Below are positions 50,452-61,976 of a stretch of DNA of 64,000 nucleotides, one piece after another. The stretch's first letter is position 1. Each line of letters starts with the position of its first letter. This stretch comes from Hyaloperonospora brassicae. Lineage: Eukaryota > Oomycota > Peronosporomycetes > Peronosporales > Peronosporaceae. A program made the position numbers and the translations under genes. Below the pieces are notes generated by a model. That model did not search any database, had not been told where the DNA came from, and saw only the letters and a list, made by a program, of their open reading frames with translations. Where the stretch lies: positions 102,625-166,624 of the forward strand of contig CANTFL010001461.1 in the NCBI GenBank assembly GCA_947650285.1, written 5' to 3'.

Positions 50452-52266
50452 TGTGGCAAAGTCATTTATCCATATTTATGATATGGATCGGTGGCCATCT
50501 GATTGAGGCGCCACTTATTGGTGAAAATGGCACCAAGTGATCTGGCGATCCAATGAAAGACGGAAGGTGATCCCACGGAGATCGACGGACCGATCCAACG
50601 GTCGACCGAAGGATGGAAGTGGATCGGTCTGAGACGAGGTGCAGAAAGGGGTGATTTTCTTGGAACAATCTGGGACGAGTCGCAGACATCGATGATTTCC
50701 ACTATGCAATCTGGGACGAGGGACTAGATTAAACCAGAAGACCGATCTGATCTGAGAAAGGTACGTATGAGACCAAGCGATGCGACGTGACTCTGTAACA
50801 AAGTTGTAGCGTCCAGGTGATCGAAGATACACATCACCGATCCCCGATGGGAGTACTGATTAGGTTAATCATGGCCCGATCTGGAAGTGTGGATGTTCGC
50901 GGAGGTCCGTGGGACCGTTGTGAGAACTGTGGATGGTCCCATTGTGCGGATAAACCCTTGAGGATGGTATCGGACCATGAAAAACGAACGGAAGAACATA
51001 TAGGTCCGGATCGCACTGTGTCGATCCTCAACGATCTCGAATTGGACATCAGATCGGTCATGTTTCCTGCTGATTATGAATATATATCGATGATGGAGAT
51101 ATTTTATTGTAATATACATGCTTGTTGGAGATCCATGATTGATGTCCCAAAAGTTCAGATCGAAAGAGTCAGTAGAAGCCGGTTGAATTGACGTCGCAAA
51201 ATGGATCTAGACACATTCGGCATCTGGATACTATTTTGGACTTTTCGGTACCAAAATTGGGTATTTGGTACCGTATTTGAAATTTGCTCCTTTTTTGGCA
51301 TTTAGGTACGATATCGGGAGTATTGGCGCTATCTTTGGAGCACAGGTCACGAGATTTCGACACGTGTTCAAGGGGGCGGTCAAGCTTGAAGGTAATATCG
51401 GTTTGGATAGTGACCTACAGTTTGGAATAGGCTTAAGGACAGGTTGGATATTAATTTGGTTGGATAATAAAACAGGTACCGTTTTTACATATAAAGCACG
51501 TCGCAGACTTCTCTTCCGGGCAGTATATTTGGCCTCCCGACGATCAAGAGACTTCGCTGCGCTGTGTTTGGTGTACTCACATTGAATTGTTTGGCCAAGG
51601 TGGGGTTAAGATAACTCAACTCAACTCAAACTGCTAGGGTAGCAGCAAACAACGGTAAAGGAAAAGGATTTTGGTTGCAAGATCGCGAGGCGGCTCAAGT
51701 GGTCAGAAGATATGGACAAGGAGTTCAAGACAAGACCGAGCAAGACTGAAGTGATCTACAGGGCAGATCGGCACGTTTCATTTTAGCGAAACAAGCAACC
51801 GATCCGCCCACATTGCGCACTTCCGTCAAGATCGGCCGATCCCAAGACTAGATCGGACCGATCCCAAGGCAAGATCGACGCAAGACTACTATTTGCTGAG
51901 TGAAGATTTCCGCACAGAAAAGACCCCGATCCCGAAGACGAATCGAGATCGGTGTGATTCAAGATCGAGATCGAGACATCTTCTTCTTGAGATCGCCGCG
52001 ACTTACGATCAAGATCGCAGAACCCCCGTTCGTGGTGTGAAGATTTTCACGATGGAAGCGAGCTCTCAACCCAACCTCTCAGCGTGATCGACGTCTTCCA
52101 TGGCCATTGCGAAGAGCTCAAGCCAGCCCAACCGACGGGTACACAAGGTGAGCACAAGGCTATACAACAAGACACAGATCGGAGTACCCCCTCCGTGAGT
52201 CGGCGAATCTGGGCAGGTGGAAGATCGACACTCACTAAATTATTTTGTGAGATCGACTTCACCACA
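50452..52266 (+). repeat. LTR3, 3' LTR of B2
   Basis: 1,815 bp with TGTGG...CCACA ends. Copia integrase sequence follows directly at 52267. The TATA-like ATATAAAG is at 51489-51496. The last 250 bases share ACTCACTAAA with the minus-strand LTR4 and differ from LTR2. Confidence 0.88.
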
Positions 52267-53000
52267 GCAGTGCTCAAAATCATCCACAGCGACATCTGTG
52301 GCCCAATGCTGACTGATACATTCAGTGGTAAGCGCTACTTTGTCACTTTATTAGCGAGAGTCGCATTACTGTGTCGCTTATCTGCTTAAAAACAAGTCAG
52401 TTGTAGCCGACAAATTTGTTCACTTCGTTGCGCTGGCCGAACACCAAATCAGCATGCTCGTAAAAATGCTGCAATGAGATAACGGTGGGGAATATACTTC
52501 TGGTTCGATGGCCAATTTTTGCGCAGAACACGGCACTATACAGAAGATTACACCTCCCTACACTCCTCAGCCGAATGGAATTTTGAACGCATGAATCGCA
52601 CACTTGTTAAATGCGGTCGCTGCATGCTGGAACACGCTGGTTTACCAAAGTCGTACTGGGGCGAAGCTGATATGACTAGGACATATCTCCGCAACCGATG
52701 CCCAACACGTGCGGTCGGTCATAACATGTCCGAGTACCAAGTTTGGACTGGCAAGAAACCGCTGTTGGCGAACCTGAGGGTTTTCGGTTGTCATGTGTAC
52801 GTCCACATACCCAAGAAAAAGCGCCCGAAATTTGACGCCCGCTCAGTGCACTGTCGCTTTCTGGGCTATTCCGAGCATGAAAGGGATAATCGATTCAAAG
52901 ACATTGACAACGGTCGTGTGATCGCAAGTCGTGATGCGCGATTCATGGAGGACGTCTTTCATCACGTGAAGCGAAGTTGCACAGTCGCCGTTTAAGATGA
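52267..53000 (+). pseudogene. Element C1 integrase
   Basis: Copia integrase core. The first Asp is in IHSDICGPM (about 52287), the second in DNGGEYTS (about 52480, after a TGA at 52476-52478), and Glu in ERMNRTL (about 52590), reached after a one-base shift. The Copia-specific downstream blocks follow: AGLPKSYWGEA, YLRNRCPTRA, LRVFGCHVYVHIPKKKRPKFDARSVHCRFLGYS (parts of 52640-52875). The N-terminal zinc region is absent because the element starts here. Integrase joins the cDNA to the target. The frame from 52519 to 52995 is open for 158 codons. Confidence 0.85.
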
Positions 53001-53990
53001 AGAGGCGGTCGAGGAAATTTTGTCCCCGACTGATCGGACCGACAAAGGCACTGATGACGCTGAGCCGGATCAAGATTTCATACCCGACAGCATCACGAAC
53101 CCACGGCCTCAAGCCCCTCCGGACGTCGACTTTTAGCCTGGAAGCAAGCGAAATTAACGTAATCGGTCGCTTAAACAGGCCGTGGAGATTATAACTGCCA
53201 AGAAACAGAGTCTTCACCGTTCTCTTGATGAGATGTCCGCGACGGCTCAAGAATTTGAAGCTGCATTCGTTGTTGATTCAGTGGGGGAAATACCGACCAC
53301 GTACAAGTCGGCGATGGAACCAAGCAACGCGGCCAAATGGAAGGATGCTTGCGACTCTGAGGTGGTATCATTGTGCAAGAACAAGACTTGGAAATTAGTG
53401 CCGCTCCCGCGAGACCGCAAGGCAATAGGTTGTCAACGGGTCTTTCGAATCAAGGAAAATCAAGCTGGCGAAATCGAGAGATTCAAGGCGCTACTTGTGG
53501 CCAAGGGTTTTTCGCAGAAGTATGGCGTCGACTATGAAGAAACGTTAGCTCCGGTGGCTTAATTCTCGTCAATCTGGATCCTGCTCAGTTTGTCCGCCAA
53601 GTACAAGTCAACGGTGCACCTAATGGACGTCAAGACAGCTTTTCTCAATGGACTTCATGACGAAGATATCTACATGACGCAGCCCGACGGATACGTTAAC
53701 GAAGTCAAGCCGGACTACGTCTGTCATCTCAAGCGATCTCTAAACGGTTTGACGCAATTTCCGCGTATGTGAAATAAAATCATTGACACGTTCATGCTCA
53801 AAATTGAATTTAAGACGTACATAAGCGATGACTGCATGTATGCCAAGTTGGACGGAGAAGACATGCGAGTTTTGCGGCACTTAACGTCGATGAAGTGGTT
53901 CCGGCATGCAACTTCGACAAGATTCTCCAAATTACAAAGGAGGCGTTATGAGAGCGATTTGATATGACGGACCTCGGTCGACTGTAATAC
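53001..53990 (+). pseudogene. Element C1 reverse transcriptase
   Basis: A Copia RT: WKDACDSEVVSL (about 53339), NKTWKLVPLP, CQRVFRIKEN, FKALLVAKGFSQKYGVDYEETLAPVA (53480-53560 in parts), then after TAA at 53560-53562 [27 protein letters not shown] (about 53615-53700), which carries the first catalytic Asp. The active-site box, normally YVDD, reads NVDE at 53883-53894 in another frame, so the palm active site is lost. Further stops occur at 53770 and after. Region 53001-53180 is a variable linker. Confidence 0.82.
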
Positions 53991-54824
53991 TTTTTGGGCA
54001 TGGAGTTTGATCAAGATGCCATCAGTGGCAATGTTTTCGTTCGTCACATTAAAAATAAATCCGCAGACATACTGGATAGGTTCGGCATGGAGAACAGTGA
54101 CCCTATCAATACGACGCAAGATACCGGACTTGAGTTGACCAAGAGCATGTGCGAAGGCGGATGTAACAATGAAGCAACTATGGCATATTTCCCGTACCGC
54201 AATGCTGTCGGCTGACTCATGTATCTAATGGTTGGGACTCGACCGGATCTTGCTGCTGTAGTGGGGGTTCTCAGTCAGTTTGCGTCGAATCCGTGTCCTA
54301 TGCATTTTCAAGCACTCAAGAGGTTCTTCAGATACTTGCTAGGGAAGAAGACACATGGTATCGAATTCCAATCCGAGGACCAATAGGGACTTGAAGGCTA
54401 TTCGGACGCGGACTGGGCTGGCGACGTGGACACTCGACGAAGCACAAGTAGCTACGCGTTCATGATGAATGGCGGATGCATCAGCTGGAGAAGCAAGAAG
54501 CATCACACGATTGCACAATCTTTAACGGAAGCAGAATACATGGCGTTGACCGAAGCTTTTCAAGAATTCATTTGGCTGAAGGCGTTCCTGTGCAAACTTG
54601 GCGAAGTGTCGATCAACGAAGCCGTCAAGATCCACGATAATAATCAAGGATCGATAGCGCTGGCCAAGAACCTGGAATGCCACAAGCGTACCAAGCACAT
54701 CGGTATTCGCTATCACTTCGTGCGGGAGAAGGTCAAAGACGGTCCAGTGCTGCTGCAATACTGCTCGACGAAGGACATGAAGGCTGACTTGATGGCTAAG
54801 CCAAATAGCGCGGTAAAAAATTAA
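53991..54824 (+). pseudogene. Element C1 RNase H
   Basis: RT thumb and Copia RNase H. FGMEFDQD and a linker (54000-54215), then stops, then SDADWAGDVDTRRSTSSYAF (54400-54465) with the first Asp, LTEAEYMALTEAFQEFIWLK (Glu) and IHDNNQGSIALAKN (Asp). HKRTKHIGIRYHFVRE and KDMKADLMAKP end the domain, as in all Copia elements. Acidic residues are retained. The stretch 54426-54824 is open for 132 codons. Confidence 0.85.
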
Positions 54825-54881
54825 AGGTCTCCAGGACAAGTTGGGAATCAAGCGACCAAGAGCGGCCGAGTCGAGTGGGAG

Positions 54882-55135
54882 TGTTAAAGAGAAGGCGTCT
54901 CGACCGGCGTAGGAAAACCGGTAGATACTGGTATGTCACTGGCTGACCGGTTCTGTTGCGCTCAAGTTGATGATGGCAGAATGAGTGGACACGGAGAAGC
55001 CACGTGCCTATTGGCTGAGGTAAAATTAGGATTGGGGTATAGTAAGTGCAGTAAATGACAATGAGTGGCTTATAAATAGTAAGCAGTTTGCGAATTAAAA
55101 ACCAACTTATATATTCACTTTGCATTGTGCCAACA
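54882..55135 (+). repeat. Probable 3' LTR of C1
   Basis: Begins TGTTAAAG right after the purine-rich GAGTGGGAG, the usual Copia polypurine-LTR junction. It contains TTATAAATAG at about 55070 (promoter-like) and probably ends CCAACA at 55135, where C2 sequence starts. There is no second copy in the window to prove the end. Confidence 0.5.
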
Positions 55136-55187
55136 CCTGAGCACTTGGCCTTTCAAAAGGGCGCTCGAAAGACGCCACGTAGCTTCA

Positions 55188-55715
55188 TTAAGCCCCCCCG
55201 GCGCAAAACGCCTTACGTTTATGAACTTGATCTGGACCACCAACAGCATCTTGAAACTTTGTCGGCTCGGACAAATCAGCAACTTCGACTGCATTGGCGC
55301 TTGCTTGCCAAAGTACTTGAGGGGAGTCTTCATCTTCGTCACCGCCTTTGCGCTCTTCGTCCAGATTGGCTCGGGTTCTTGATCGCCGTTTTGATTGCTG
55401 CGACTCAAAGTCATTTGGCGCACTTTCTTCTTCCAATCCGGCTCCACTGAGAGCAGGACGTGTACGCTGATCGACTTGTTCATGGTTGTACGAACGACTC
55501 TTGCGCTTGCCAGTTTGCTTGAACTGCATGGTGCAAGGCTCATAACTGATTTTAATCGAGTCAAAGTCCAACACAGTGTCATCGACAACTTCTTGCGGCA
55601 GTGTCGGTGAGAACCCAAACGTTGATTCGTCGAAGGTAAAATCGCGCGATATTACCACTTTATCTGCTCCAATGTCGTAAACGCGGTAGGCCTTCGACGC
55701 TTCTTCGTACCCCAC
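55188..55715 (-). pseudogene. Element C2 integrase C-terminus and RT start
   Basis: A 175-codon minus-strand stretch. AYRVYDIGADKVVISRDFTFDE is the Copia block that follows the integrase core. A long charged linker comes next (RKGGDEDEDS), then EPTKFQDAVGGPDQVHKRKAF, the first helix of Copia RT. Homology ends there, so the RT is truncated. The next bases towards 55136 carry a C-run and sequence I do not recognise. Confidence 0.72.
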
Positions 55716-55856
55716 GAACAGTCCCTCTTTAGCCTACGGGTCCCATTTCGACCGTTTTTCCTTAAGGGTCAACACAAACGCTCGACAGCCAAAAACTCGC
55801 ATGTGCTTCACACTTGGCCGCGATCCGGTGATGAACTCAAACGGAGTTTCGTCTTG

Positions 55857-56300
55857 CTACTTGGTCGATGGTAGTTGATTCTTGATGTAGATCGCCGTCA
55901 TTGCTGCCTCGGCCCAAAAACACTTGTCCAGTTTGGTGTAGTGAAGCATGCTGCGGCCGATCGTCACGATGGTCTGAATCGCTTGTTCCGCTGTGCCATT
56001 AGTCTGGTGCGCATATGTAACAGTGACCTGTTGTTTGATTCCTTGATCATCGTAGAACGCCTTGAGTGAATTTGTCGCAAATTCACGTGCACCATCGTAC
56101 CGAACATATTTGACCGTGCAGTAAAACTGTGTCGAGATCGCCATGATGTCCTTCTTGATGCACGTTTTGCTGTTGGACTTGGCGCGCAGACTAAATCCCT
56201 TTATGCATCCGCTGCCTTCATCGACGATCAGTAGCAAGTACTTGCTCCCACCAAGTGAGTCGACTTCCATCGGGCCACACGTGTCGATGTGCAGAAGCTT
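55857..56300 (-). pseudogene. Element C2 integrase core
   Basis: Catalytic core with Asp in MEVDSLGGSKYLL, Asp in VRYDGAREF (usually SDNGGEF) and Glu in NGTAEQAIQT, then LDKCFWAEAAMTAIYIKNQLPS. All three acidic residues are present, though the blocks around them are altered. The 137-codon stretch is open. It is separated from the upstream GAG-pre-integrase part by a stop near 56312 and a frame change. Confidence 0.8.
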
Positions 56301-56309
56301 AAACGGATC

Positions 56310-56940
56310 CTAATGATGCTTGGTCGGGTTGCTTGGAAACGGTCGCTGCACCAATTTTCCTTCTTGACACCCTCGACACACGCTTGGTCCGCTTGATATT
56401 GGTGGCATCTTGGCATCCTTGATCATGTCTTTAGAGATCATGCTGCACAAGACCTCAGTTGGTGCGTGGCCCATACGCGCATGAAGAAGGTCTTCACCTC
56501 TTGATCGCGATGTAGCGTTCACGGATCGCTGCAGTGTACGAAGCCAGTAGAGTCCGTCTGCAAGATCCACCATCGCTATCACTTGCTCGGAGTCTTTGTG
56601 CGTAATCTTCATTTCAGCACCATCGAATAGCACTTGAAACTTGCCGCTTTTGTTAATCTGCGGAATTGACAGCAGATTCTTGCCCATTCTTGGGACGAAG
56701 AGCGCGTTCTTGATCTCGATCTCGCGCTCTTCACCGTTTAAAAGGACCACCTTTTGACGATAGTCCCCACACCTTTGATCGCAGCTTTGTTTCCTCCCGC
56801 GACCAACACTTCGCCTTCATTACGCTCGTCCAGAACTTTAAACTTGTTCTTGTCATGGCAGATGTGATGCGTCGCACCCATGTCAATCTCCCACATCCTA
56901 GACTTGTTCTTGATCGTCCAAAGTACAAATTTCTAGTGAA
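56310..56940 (-). pseudogene. Element C2 protease and GAG-pre-integrase domain
   Basis: From 56940 down: [12 protein letters not shown] (frame different from the longest open one) is the Copia protease active site, where Ser/Thr next to the catalytic Asp is Met. From 56750 to 56310 an open stretch of 146 codons reads [14 protein letters not shown], then [13 protein letters not shown] and [16 protein letters not shown], the HHCC GAG-pre-integrase domain of Copia. A frameshift near 56750 separates the two. Confidence 0.78.
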
Positions 56941-57213
56941 ACAGCAAACTCCACTCGATCTTCTTGAAAGTTTAGTTGTGTTAAAGTCTTGAGAGCACTG
57001 TAGGAGTATACGAAGCTTGATGAACGCTTAAGAAGTCTACACCGCAAAGTGAAGACGAATTGTGCTAGGGAAGGAATGCTTGGAAGTGATTGATTTATAG
57101 GTCTTAACTCTGCCTACCCTAGACTGCATCCAATCACATGGTTCATCTGATCAACCTGATTTCCACGCATCCAATCATCCTACGCGTCTAATCATCTCTG
57201 AAGTAATTACCGA
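56941..57213 (-). repeat. C2 LTR-like leader remnant
   Basis: Non-coding. On the minus strand it carries CCTATAAATCAATC (about 57100, TATA-like) and CTTTAACA (about 56985), plausible as a Copia promoter and LTR end. It joins B3 protease sequence at about 57213. No partner LTR is available to confirm. Confidence 0.35.
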
Positions 57214-57540
57214 CGTGACTTTCGTCAATGTGACAACCGAACTTACGAGCAAAGGTGGTGTCAATAATCCACACTCTAGCACCGAAATCAAAGAAAAGAT
57301 CCGCTTCCGCGTTGTTGATTTTGCCAACAGCTTTCGCTTGTTTGAACCACTTCCCGGGAGAATAATGTTTCCAATATCCGCAAGATTACCCATAAGCGAG
57401 CTCAATTTCCATAGTTGGTTCGGATCTCGAGTACTCGTCGATCCTCTTCAGACTGAAGACGAAAGAGACACGTTTTTATATCGAATGGGATATATTTGTT
57501 TCCATATCTGCATTCTGCTTACTCTCGCGATCTTTCTTCT
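57214..57540 (-). pseudogene. Element B3 protease start
   Basis: Minus-strand sequence parallel to B1 13630-13830: a GYWKHYSPGKWFKQAKAVGKI-type block, then the active-site region. Where B1 has FDSGAEVSI, B3 reads FDFGARVWI, so Ser after the catalytic Asp is Phe and the loop is altered. Homology stops after the FARKFGC block at about 57213. A stop follows the first residues. The enzyme is truncated and its active-site loop damaged. Confidence 0.7.
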
Positions 57541-57612
57541 TTTCTTCCACGTATGCAATAATACAGAGCCGAGAACGCTCGGCTCCTACTGGATTCAAAA
57601 CTGGCGAGCGTC

Positions 57613-60116
57613 CTAGTTTAACATCTTCTCGGCCTTCTCTGGCAGCATCCCCGCATGCTTGTTTGGGACGTACCACTGGCGGATCATGTTGTGGAACTCC
57701 TCCATGGGACACTTCCCCGGGTCATGCATCTTACCGCAGGCACGACACACGAAAACATAGTTGTCGGAGGGGTGTCCTTTACACCCACATTTCTGGCACG
57801 TGAGCCGCTTCCAACAACCGAGATATCCGTGCTTGGGCGATCCGCAATGGGTACACGCCTTCGATGGCATACTGCGATCTTGGTAGTATCGACGAGTATT
57901 CGGATCGATCGATCTCATATTCGCTGAAGCGTTGCAAAATAGTGTACGCCGATCCATAGTGGCAGCCATATGGATCGATCTCAATCGATCTGCCGAATTC
58001 GATCCGTTGGTGTCCAATTCTGAATCACTGCTGATATTCTCGGTACGGACCATCCTCACCGCACGTGCAGGCTTCGAAAGTGCTGAACCAGGCGCTCCCT
58101 TCTGTCTAAAATTTGGACGATCCAATCATCACTTTTCCTTGATGCGATCTCCATTGCTGGTAACCATGCAATGTCTCCTGCATGCCATCCGCATCTACAA
58201 CATATAGCAGTAGCAGCTGGTCGGAGAGATCGGGATCGTACAAGGTGTCAATGAAATGGTTGACGTGTTCCTTGCGTGCATCTGGCGCTGCATCCATCAC
58301 CGGCACCTTCGCCGACATTCCCATCACATCAAGTCGATGCAAATACTGTAGAGGGTATTCTTCCGACCGTTTCTTCAAGTGGTAATATTGCCGGCTCGCT
58401 GACATCCCGTGTCCCGCATATCCCAAGAGGAAGCTGTTCATCATTTTTTTTCAATTTGATTTCGTCGATCTGCACAGCTGTCGGTACCAGTAGCGGGCTG
58501 GGCCTACCAGGAGATCGCCGAAAATCAGACATCTCTCTTCGTCCGATGCTTGGTCTCGGAGGAACGCTGATTTAACTTTTCTGATCCAGGTCTGACTTTT
58601 TCTACTTCTCGGTCCGTTCTCGAGAACTCTTTTATCTCGGAGATCGCTGAGGTTATGATCCTTTGAATGATGGGGTTGGTCCCTTAAGTCAAACCGGACG
58701 CGGCGACTTGAGATCGCCTTGGCTCGGCCATCCACAGATAGTCCGGATCATATTCTGCCACCGGCTGGATCTGATCGTAAGTGTTGGACTCCACCGATTC
58801 CATATCCACATCCGGCTTGTCATAGATCTCTTGCGAGGGTTGGGTAAAAGTACGGCGATCTGGACCACGGCTCGGCTGTCAATTTATTCGTTGGGCTACT
58901 CGTTGTTCTCCTTCGTGTTTCTTTATCGCCATATTGAAATATCGACTTAGATCATTCTCTTCCTAATCTCCCAACCTCATAGGTGCACCGGTCGGCCGTA
59001 GTGGTACGTCGATCTTGGTTTGCTCCTTCAAGTCTTCGATCTTGGCCTTGCCGATCCGGTCCTGTAGGAATGATCCTCCTGACGGTCCTAGAGACATCCG
59101 GCAAATGCTGATGGATTCGTCTGACTCGCTCTCAGAGTAATCTGAGGCATAGTGGGGAGATCCTGTCAGGTGCTCACGGAGTGAGTCCGAGTGTATAGCG
59201 ACCATGTCTTAAGGCTTATTGGCTTCGCCCACCATAAGTGTCATGATCCCCACGAAATTGCTCCTTGCGTCCTCCAACTGTTTCAAGCTGCAGGTCAGCA
59301 GTTCATCTTCATCAAAAGTATTAGCGCAGACACCCATGTCGTCTAACATCCGCAAAATCAAGTTAATCGCGTCGAGTTTGTTGGTCCCTGGAGGTGGGAC
59401 CGAGATCGGCTTGTCCAGAGGGCCGATCAACTTGGTCTGTAATATGTTGAGCATTGGGTCCGTCTTGAGCATTTTCTTCAGATGGATATTATAGCGCTGC
59501 CATTTTGCATGCTCCCACGACTTGCCTGTCGATTCATTCTCCATGTACGCGATCTTTTTGATCATATTCGGTCTTTTGCATCGCAATCTCGTCCTGTTCT
59601 TGATCGTATTCCTCTTTAGCTCCGATCTTCGATTGCACAGTTTAATCGATCTGGAGATCTTTGCCTTCGGATCCTACCGATCTCATCGTGGATCGTTATG
59701 GTATGGTCGATCTCATGATCGTATTCCTCGGCTTGAGGTCAAGAGATCTATCGACGAGAAAATGGGGTTAAGATTTCGCCGGTTTGGCTTTCACCATTGG
59801 ATTTACATCCAGCAGATCGCTCTTTGCAGAGAATTCTGCGGTGTCCCCCGAAAGGACCTTAGGAGGGAATTGAGGTTTATCTTCCAGATCGATCTCCCGA
59901 TCTTCCTCTTATTTTTCATTCCATCAGAGACCCTCCTAAAACCAACCCCAAACCCTCAACGAGATCGACATCTAAGGATTTTGTGCTTCTGCGTGTCTGC
60001 GTCAATCCCTTTATCGCTGACCTTTTAATACCAGGTTCTTGCTTGATCTTAACATATTCGCCAGTGGACTCACGGTGAAATCCAGAGGCCTCAGAAGATC
60101 CGGGCACGCGCACCAT
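57613..60116 (-). pseudogene. Element B3 gag
   Basis: Starts at the ATG 60116-60114, adjoining LTR4 and overlapping the primer site, with the same MVRVPGSSEASGFHRE start and KIKQEP motif as B1. Blocks in order: PLDKPISVPPPG (about 59390), acidic Ser-rich tract (59205-58963), capsid PARYWYRQL (about 58480) and LQYLHRLDVMGM (about 58350), GYQQWRSHQGKVM, then an open 170-codon stretch (58125-57613) with three complete zinc knuckles: CTHCGSPKHGYLGC, CQKCGCKGHPSDNYVFVC and CRACGKMHDPGKC. It is the best-preserved B-type nucleocapsid here. Stops and frame changes at 59916, 59209, 58963 and 58451 break the whole. Confidence 0.82.
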
Positions 60117-61976
60117 TGTGGTGAAGTCGATCTCACAAAATTACTTTAGTGAGTGTCAATCTTCCACTTGCCCAGACTTGCCGACTCACGGAGGGGGTAC
60201 TCCGATCCGTGCCTTGCTGTATAACCTTGTGCTCACCTTGTGTACCCGTCGGTTGGGCTGGCTTGAGCTCTTCGTAACGGCCTTGGGAGATGTCGATCTC
60301 GCTGAGAGGTTGGGTTGAGCGTTCGCTTCCGATGCGGAAATCTTCACACCACGAACGGAGTTCTGCGATCTTGATCTCGAGGCGCGGCGATATCTATCTG
60401 GAAGCGTCGCGACCACGATCTTAAATCACACCGATCTCGATTCGTCTTCGGGATCGGGGTCTTCGCTGTGCGGAAGTCTTCAATCAGCAAATAATAGTCT
60501 TGCGTCGATCTCGCGTCGGGATCGGTCCGATCTGGTCTTTAGATCGGCCGATCTTGCCGGAAGTGTGCAATATGGACGGATCGGTTCTTATTTTCGCCAA
60601 AATGAAACACTCCGATGTGTCCAGTAGATCGCTTCGGTCTTGCTCGGTCTTGTCTTAAACGCCTTATCCAGATCTTCTGACCACTTGAGCCTCCTTGCGG
60701 TCTTGTGTCCAATGTCATTTTCCTTTTCCTTGTGTTGCTGCTACTCTAGCAGTTGAGTTGAGTGTGAGTACTTGATCGATGCGGGCCAGATATTCCGAGA
60801 TCGCTCTTCTCGATCGTGGCCAACAATCCAAGATCGATCTTCTGTGTCCCTATAACACGCGTGCCTTGACCCGCCGGGGAAGCCAAATCAATCTTTCCCG
60901 GAGAAGAGGGAAGGAGAACGTGCGTCGTGTGCAGAAGAAGTAGAGTTCAAGTCTATTTATTTACCAACCAAATCATAGCCAACCCATCCTTAAGCCTATT
61001 CCCAGCCGCAGGTCACTCTCCAAGTAGATATCACCTTTATGCTTGACCGCCCCATTAAACACGTGTCGAAATCTCGTGACCTGTGCTCCAAAGATAGCGC
61101 CAATACTCCCGATATCGTACCTAGACACCAAAAAGGGAGCAAATTCCAAATGCGGTACCAAATACCCAGTTTTGGTACCGAAAAGTCCAAAATAGTATCC
61201 AAATGCCGAATGTGTCTAAATCCATTTCACGACGTCAATTCAACCGGCTTCTACTGGCTCTTTCGATATGAACTTTTAGGACATCACTCGTGGACCTTCA
61301 ACAAGCATGTTTATCACAATTCAACAGCTCCATCATCGATATATCCATGGTCAGCAGGAAACATGACCGATCTGATGTCCAATTCGAGATTGTTGAGGAC
61401 CGACACAGTGCGATCCGGCCATATATGTTCTCCCGTCCATTGAGCGTACTTTGATACCATCCTCACGGTTTGTCTGCTCAATGGGACCATCCGCAGCTCT
61501 TTCAACGGTCCCACGGGCTTCCACAAACATCCACACTTCCAGATCGGACCGTATTTAACCTAAATCAGCACTCCCTTCGGAAGACCGGTAACAAGTGTCA
61601 CCGATCTGATGGATTTCGGCACCTTTGTCACAGAATCACCTCACATCGCCTGGTCCCGATGCACATTTCCCAGAATAATTCTGCTTCAGATCGGTTGTTT
61701 GATGCAATCCAGTCCCTTGTCTCAGATCGCACCGTTGAAATCATTCCTTGTCCCAGATTGTAGCGTGGAAATCATCTCTTTCCGCGCCCCGTCTCAGATC
61801 GTTCCATACTTATCAATCTGACGAAAAGTGCGATCAGATCGTCTTTCTCCGTTGGGATCGCCTCCCATCTGTTAACAGATGGCCAGGTCCCATGGTCTCA
61901 TTTTCACCAGTAAGCGACACCTTAACTGGGTGGTCACCGATCCACGTCCCATCATTTGGTTAGTAACTTTACCACA
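60117..61976 (-). repeat. LTR4, 5' LTR of B3
   Basis: 1,860 bp, minus orientation, ends TGTGGTAAAG (at 61976) and CTTCACCACA (at 60117). Shows the same GATC-rich 3' part. The middle resembles LTR1 (the ACTTGAACTCTACTTCTTC block, complement at about 60930-60950) rather than LTR2 and LTR3, so two LTR subtypes exist. Confidence 0.87.

Larger units (their letters stand above)
19105..52266 (+). mobile_element. Element B2: gutted Gypsy element carrying a satellite array
   Basis: Two B-family LTRs (19105-20917, 50452-52266) with a primer site and polypurine tract in the right places enclose 29.5 kb. The interior keeps the gag N-terminus and part of capsid, the post-protease domain, the integrase C-terminal domain and the chromodomain. 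Protease, RT, Gypsy RNase H and integrase core are gone, and a 24.8-kb tandem array occupies the gap. It is non-autonomous. Whether the array expanded before or after insertion cannot be told from this window; a 33-kb RNA is long for reverse transcription, so expansion in place is more likely. Confidence 0.85.
52267..55135 (+). mobile_element. Element C1: 5'-truncated Ty1/Copia retrotransposon
   Basis: Integrase, RT and RNase H in that order (Copia order) followed by a probable 3' LTR. The 5' LTR, gag, protease and integrase N-terminus are missing. The element begins abruptly against LTR3, within the integrase core. Several stops and frameshifts; not autonomous. Confidence 0.85.
55136..57213 (-). 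mobile_element. Element C2: Ty1/Copia fragment, minus strand
   Basis: Read from 57213 downwards: LTR-like non-coding DNA, protease, GAG-pre-integrase, integrase core, integrase C-terminus and the first residues of RT. It stops near 55190, where the RT begins. Gag is missing. The proteins differ from C1 enough to be another Copia family. C1 and C2 face each other tail to tail. Confidence 0.75.
57214..61976 (-). mobile_element. Element B3: 5' part of a B-family Gypsy element, minus strand
   Basis: Read on the minus strand: LTR4 (61976-60117), primer site, gag, zinc knuckles, start of protease, then a break at about 57213 against C2. Inserted into A2, whose sequence follows at 61977. RT and later genes are absent from the window. 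Confidence 0.85.

Noticed and set aside
19100..52271. Target-site duplication GCGGT/GCAGT around B2
   Set aside because: Only four of five bases match, and the left copy is part of the B1 polypurine tract, so it is probably chance.
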